From NCBI GenBank assembly GCA_041584055.1, contig JBFHER010000073.1, positions 1 through 15,142 on the forward strand: a stretch of DNA of 15,142 bases, in the 5' to 3' direction. Under the pieces are notes generated by a model, which made no database searches, had not been told where the DNA came from, and saw only the letters and a program-made list of their open reading frames with translations. Positions 14,680 through 15,142 of the stretch are shown one piece after another. Each line of letters starts with the position of its first letter. Positions within the stretch are counted from its first letter, which is position 1. This stretch comes from JBFHER01 sp041584055. GTDB taxonomy: Bacteria; Bacteroidota; Bacteroidia; Bacteroidales; UBA5342. The position numbers and the translations under genes are program-made.

Positions 14680-15142
14680 TTAACTGGCGTTCAACATACC
14701 GTATCCACGTTCACCGTGATAAGATCTGTCAAGTCCCTGCATCTCTTCTTCATCAGTAGAACGCAATTTACCGGTTTTATCCATAATAACCAGAATAATA
14801 ATTGTAATTGTTGCCGCATAAGCTGCTGCAATCAATACAGCTGCAGCCTGTACACCCAGCTGATTCCAAACATTCCAACTTCCTCCTGCCAAAGCAGCAG
14901 CGTCTTCCATCCAGCTTTCACGAATAAAAAACACAAGGAAGATAGCACCTACGATTCCACCAACACCATGCACTCCAAATGCATCCAGACTGTCATCGTA
15001 TCCCAGCTTATTCTTCAACATAATGGCAAGGTAACAAATAACAGAGGCCAGCGCACCAAGTGCCAATGCACCCGTAGGTTGAACAACTCCAGCTGCAGGT
15101 GTCACCGCAACCAGTCCTGCTAAAATTCCCGATGCAAATCCC
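14680..15142 (-). CDS. amt: Ammonium transporter Amt (C-terminal part; 5' end outside window)
   Basis: C-terminal 153 codons of an Amt/Rh-type ammonium channel; the frame stays open to the right edge, so the N-terminus is missing. The visible part covers the last transmembrane helices: GILAGLVAV, the twin-histidine motif DAFGVHGVGG containing the pore histidine equivalent to E. coli AmtB His318, and a final hydrophobic helix. The cytoplasmic tail, EEEMQGLDRSYHGERGYG, is the conserved P-II-contacting tail (GLD..HGE.AY in relatives). Gene order is amt then P-II, the reverse of E. coli glnK-amtB. A frame beginning with GTG at 15105 is internal and not the true start. Confidence 0.95.
   Translation of the reverse strand, partial: GFASGILAGLVAVTPAAGVVQPTGALALGALASVICYLAIMLKNKLGYDDSLDAFGVHGVGGIVGAIFLVFFIRESWMEDAAALAGGSWNVWNQLGVQAAAVLIAAAYAATITIIILVIMDKTGKLRSTDEEEMQGLDRSYHGERGYGMLNAS

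Noticed and set aside
14716..15123. Plus-strand open frame of 135 codons antisense to amt
   Set aside because: It is the mirror of a strongly conserved Amt frame, is rich in Cys, Ser, Asn and His without domain character, and has no promoter. Other long plus-strand frames opposite glnS, era, the glycosyltransferase and the regulator were rejected for the same reason.

Overview
The window looks like chromosomal DNA from a member of the Bacteroidota, probably class Bacteroidia. The protein families read like Bacteroidota orthologues (XerD, AroQ, pyruvate kinase with an 'MNTAH' substrate motif, MurI, OmpH/Skp, two-ACT SerB, GlnS, Era, AsnC-type regulator, Amt/P-II). Five intergenic sites match the Bacteroidota sigma-factor -7 element TAnnTTTG exactly. 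Shine-Dalgarno sites are mostly not evident. A lipoprotein-type sulfatase suggests a glycan-degrading lifestyle. I cannot name a genus.

Layout. 71-2564 (minus): a formylglycine-type sulfatase followed, after one base, by the tyrosine recombinase gene xerD. 2811-4702 (plus): aroQ then pyk, read divergently from the sulfatase and closed by a strong terminator at 4755-4799. 4859-5938 (plus): a fused membrane protein, with an N-terminal half like septation protein A (YciB) and a C-terminal NUDIX hydrolase. 5971-15142: everything is on the minus strand. In order of transcription, from the right edge, it holds amt (5' end beyond the window) and a P-II gene, then terminator; an AsnC/Lrp regulator, then terminator; a radical SAM protein and a GT-B glycosyltransferase separated by one base; era; glnS; serB; ompH abutting murI with no gap.

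How the genes work together. Amt and P-II form the usual ammonium uptake and nitrogen-sensing pair. The AsnC/Lrp protein is a likely amino-acid-responsive regulator. OmpH and MurI serve envelope biogenesis (outer-membrane protein chaperoning and D-glutamate for peptidoglycan). SerB, AroQ and PykA belong to serine synthesis, the shikimate pathway and lower glycolysis. GlnS and Era serve translation and ribosome assembly, and XerD serves chromosome dimer resolution.

Four starts suggested by the longest open frames deserve correction: aroQ at 2811, ompH at 7332, era at 11433 and the P-II gene at 14584. No tRNA, rRNA, CRISPR array, insertion sequence or phage region was seen, and no gap between genes exceeds about 240 bases. 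I found no convincing new multi-gene system. The most unusual items are the YciB-NUDIX fusion, the P-II protein without the canonical uridylylation tyrosine, the radical SAM/glycosyltransferase pair, and the sulfatase wedged between aroQ and xerD.
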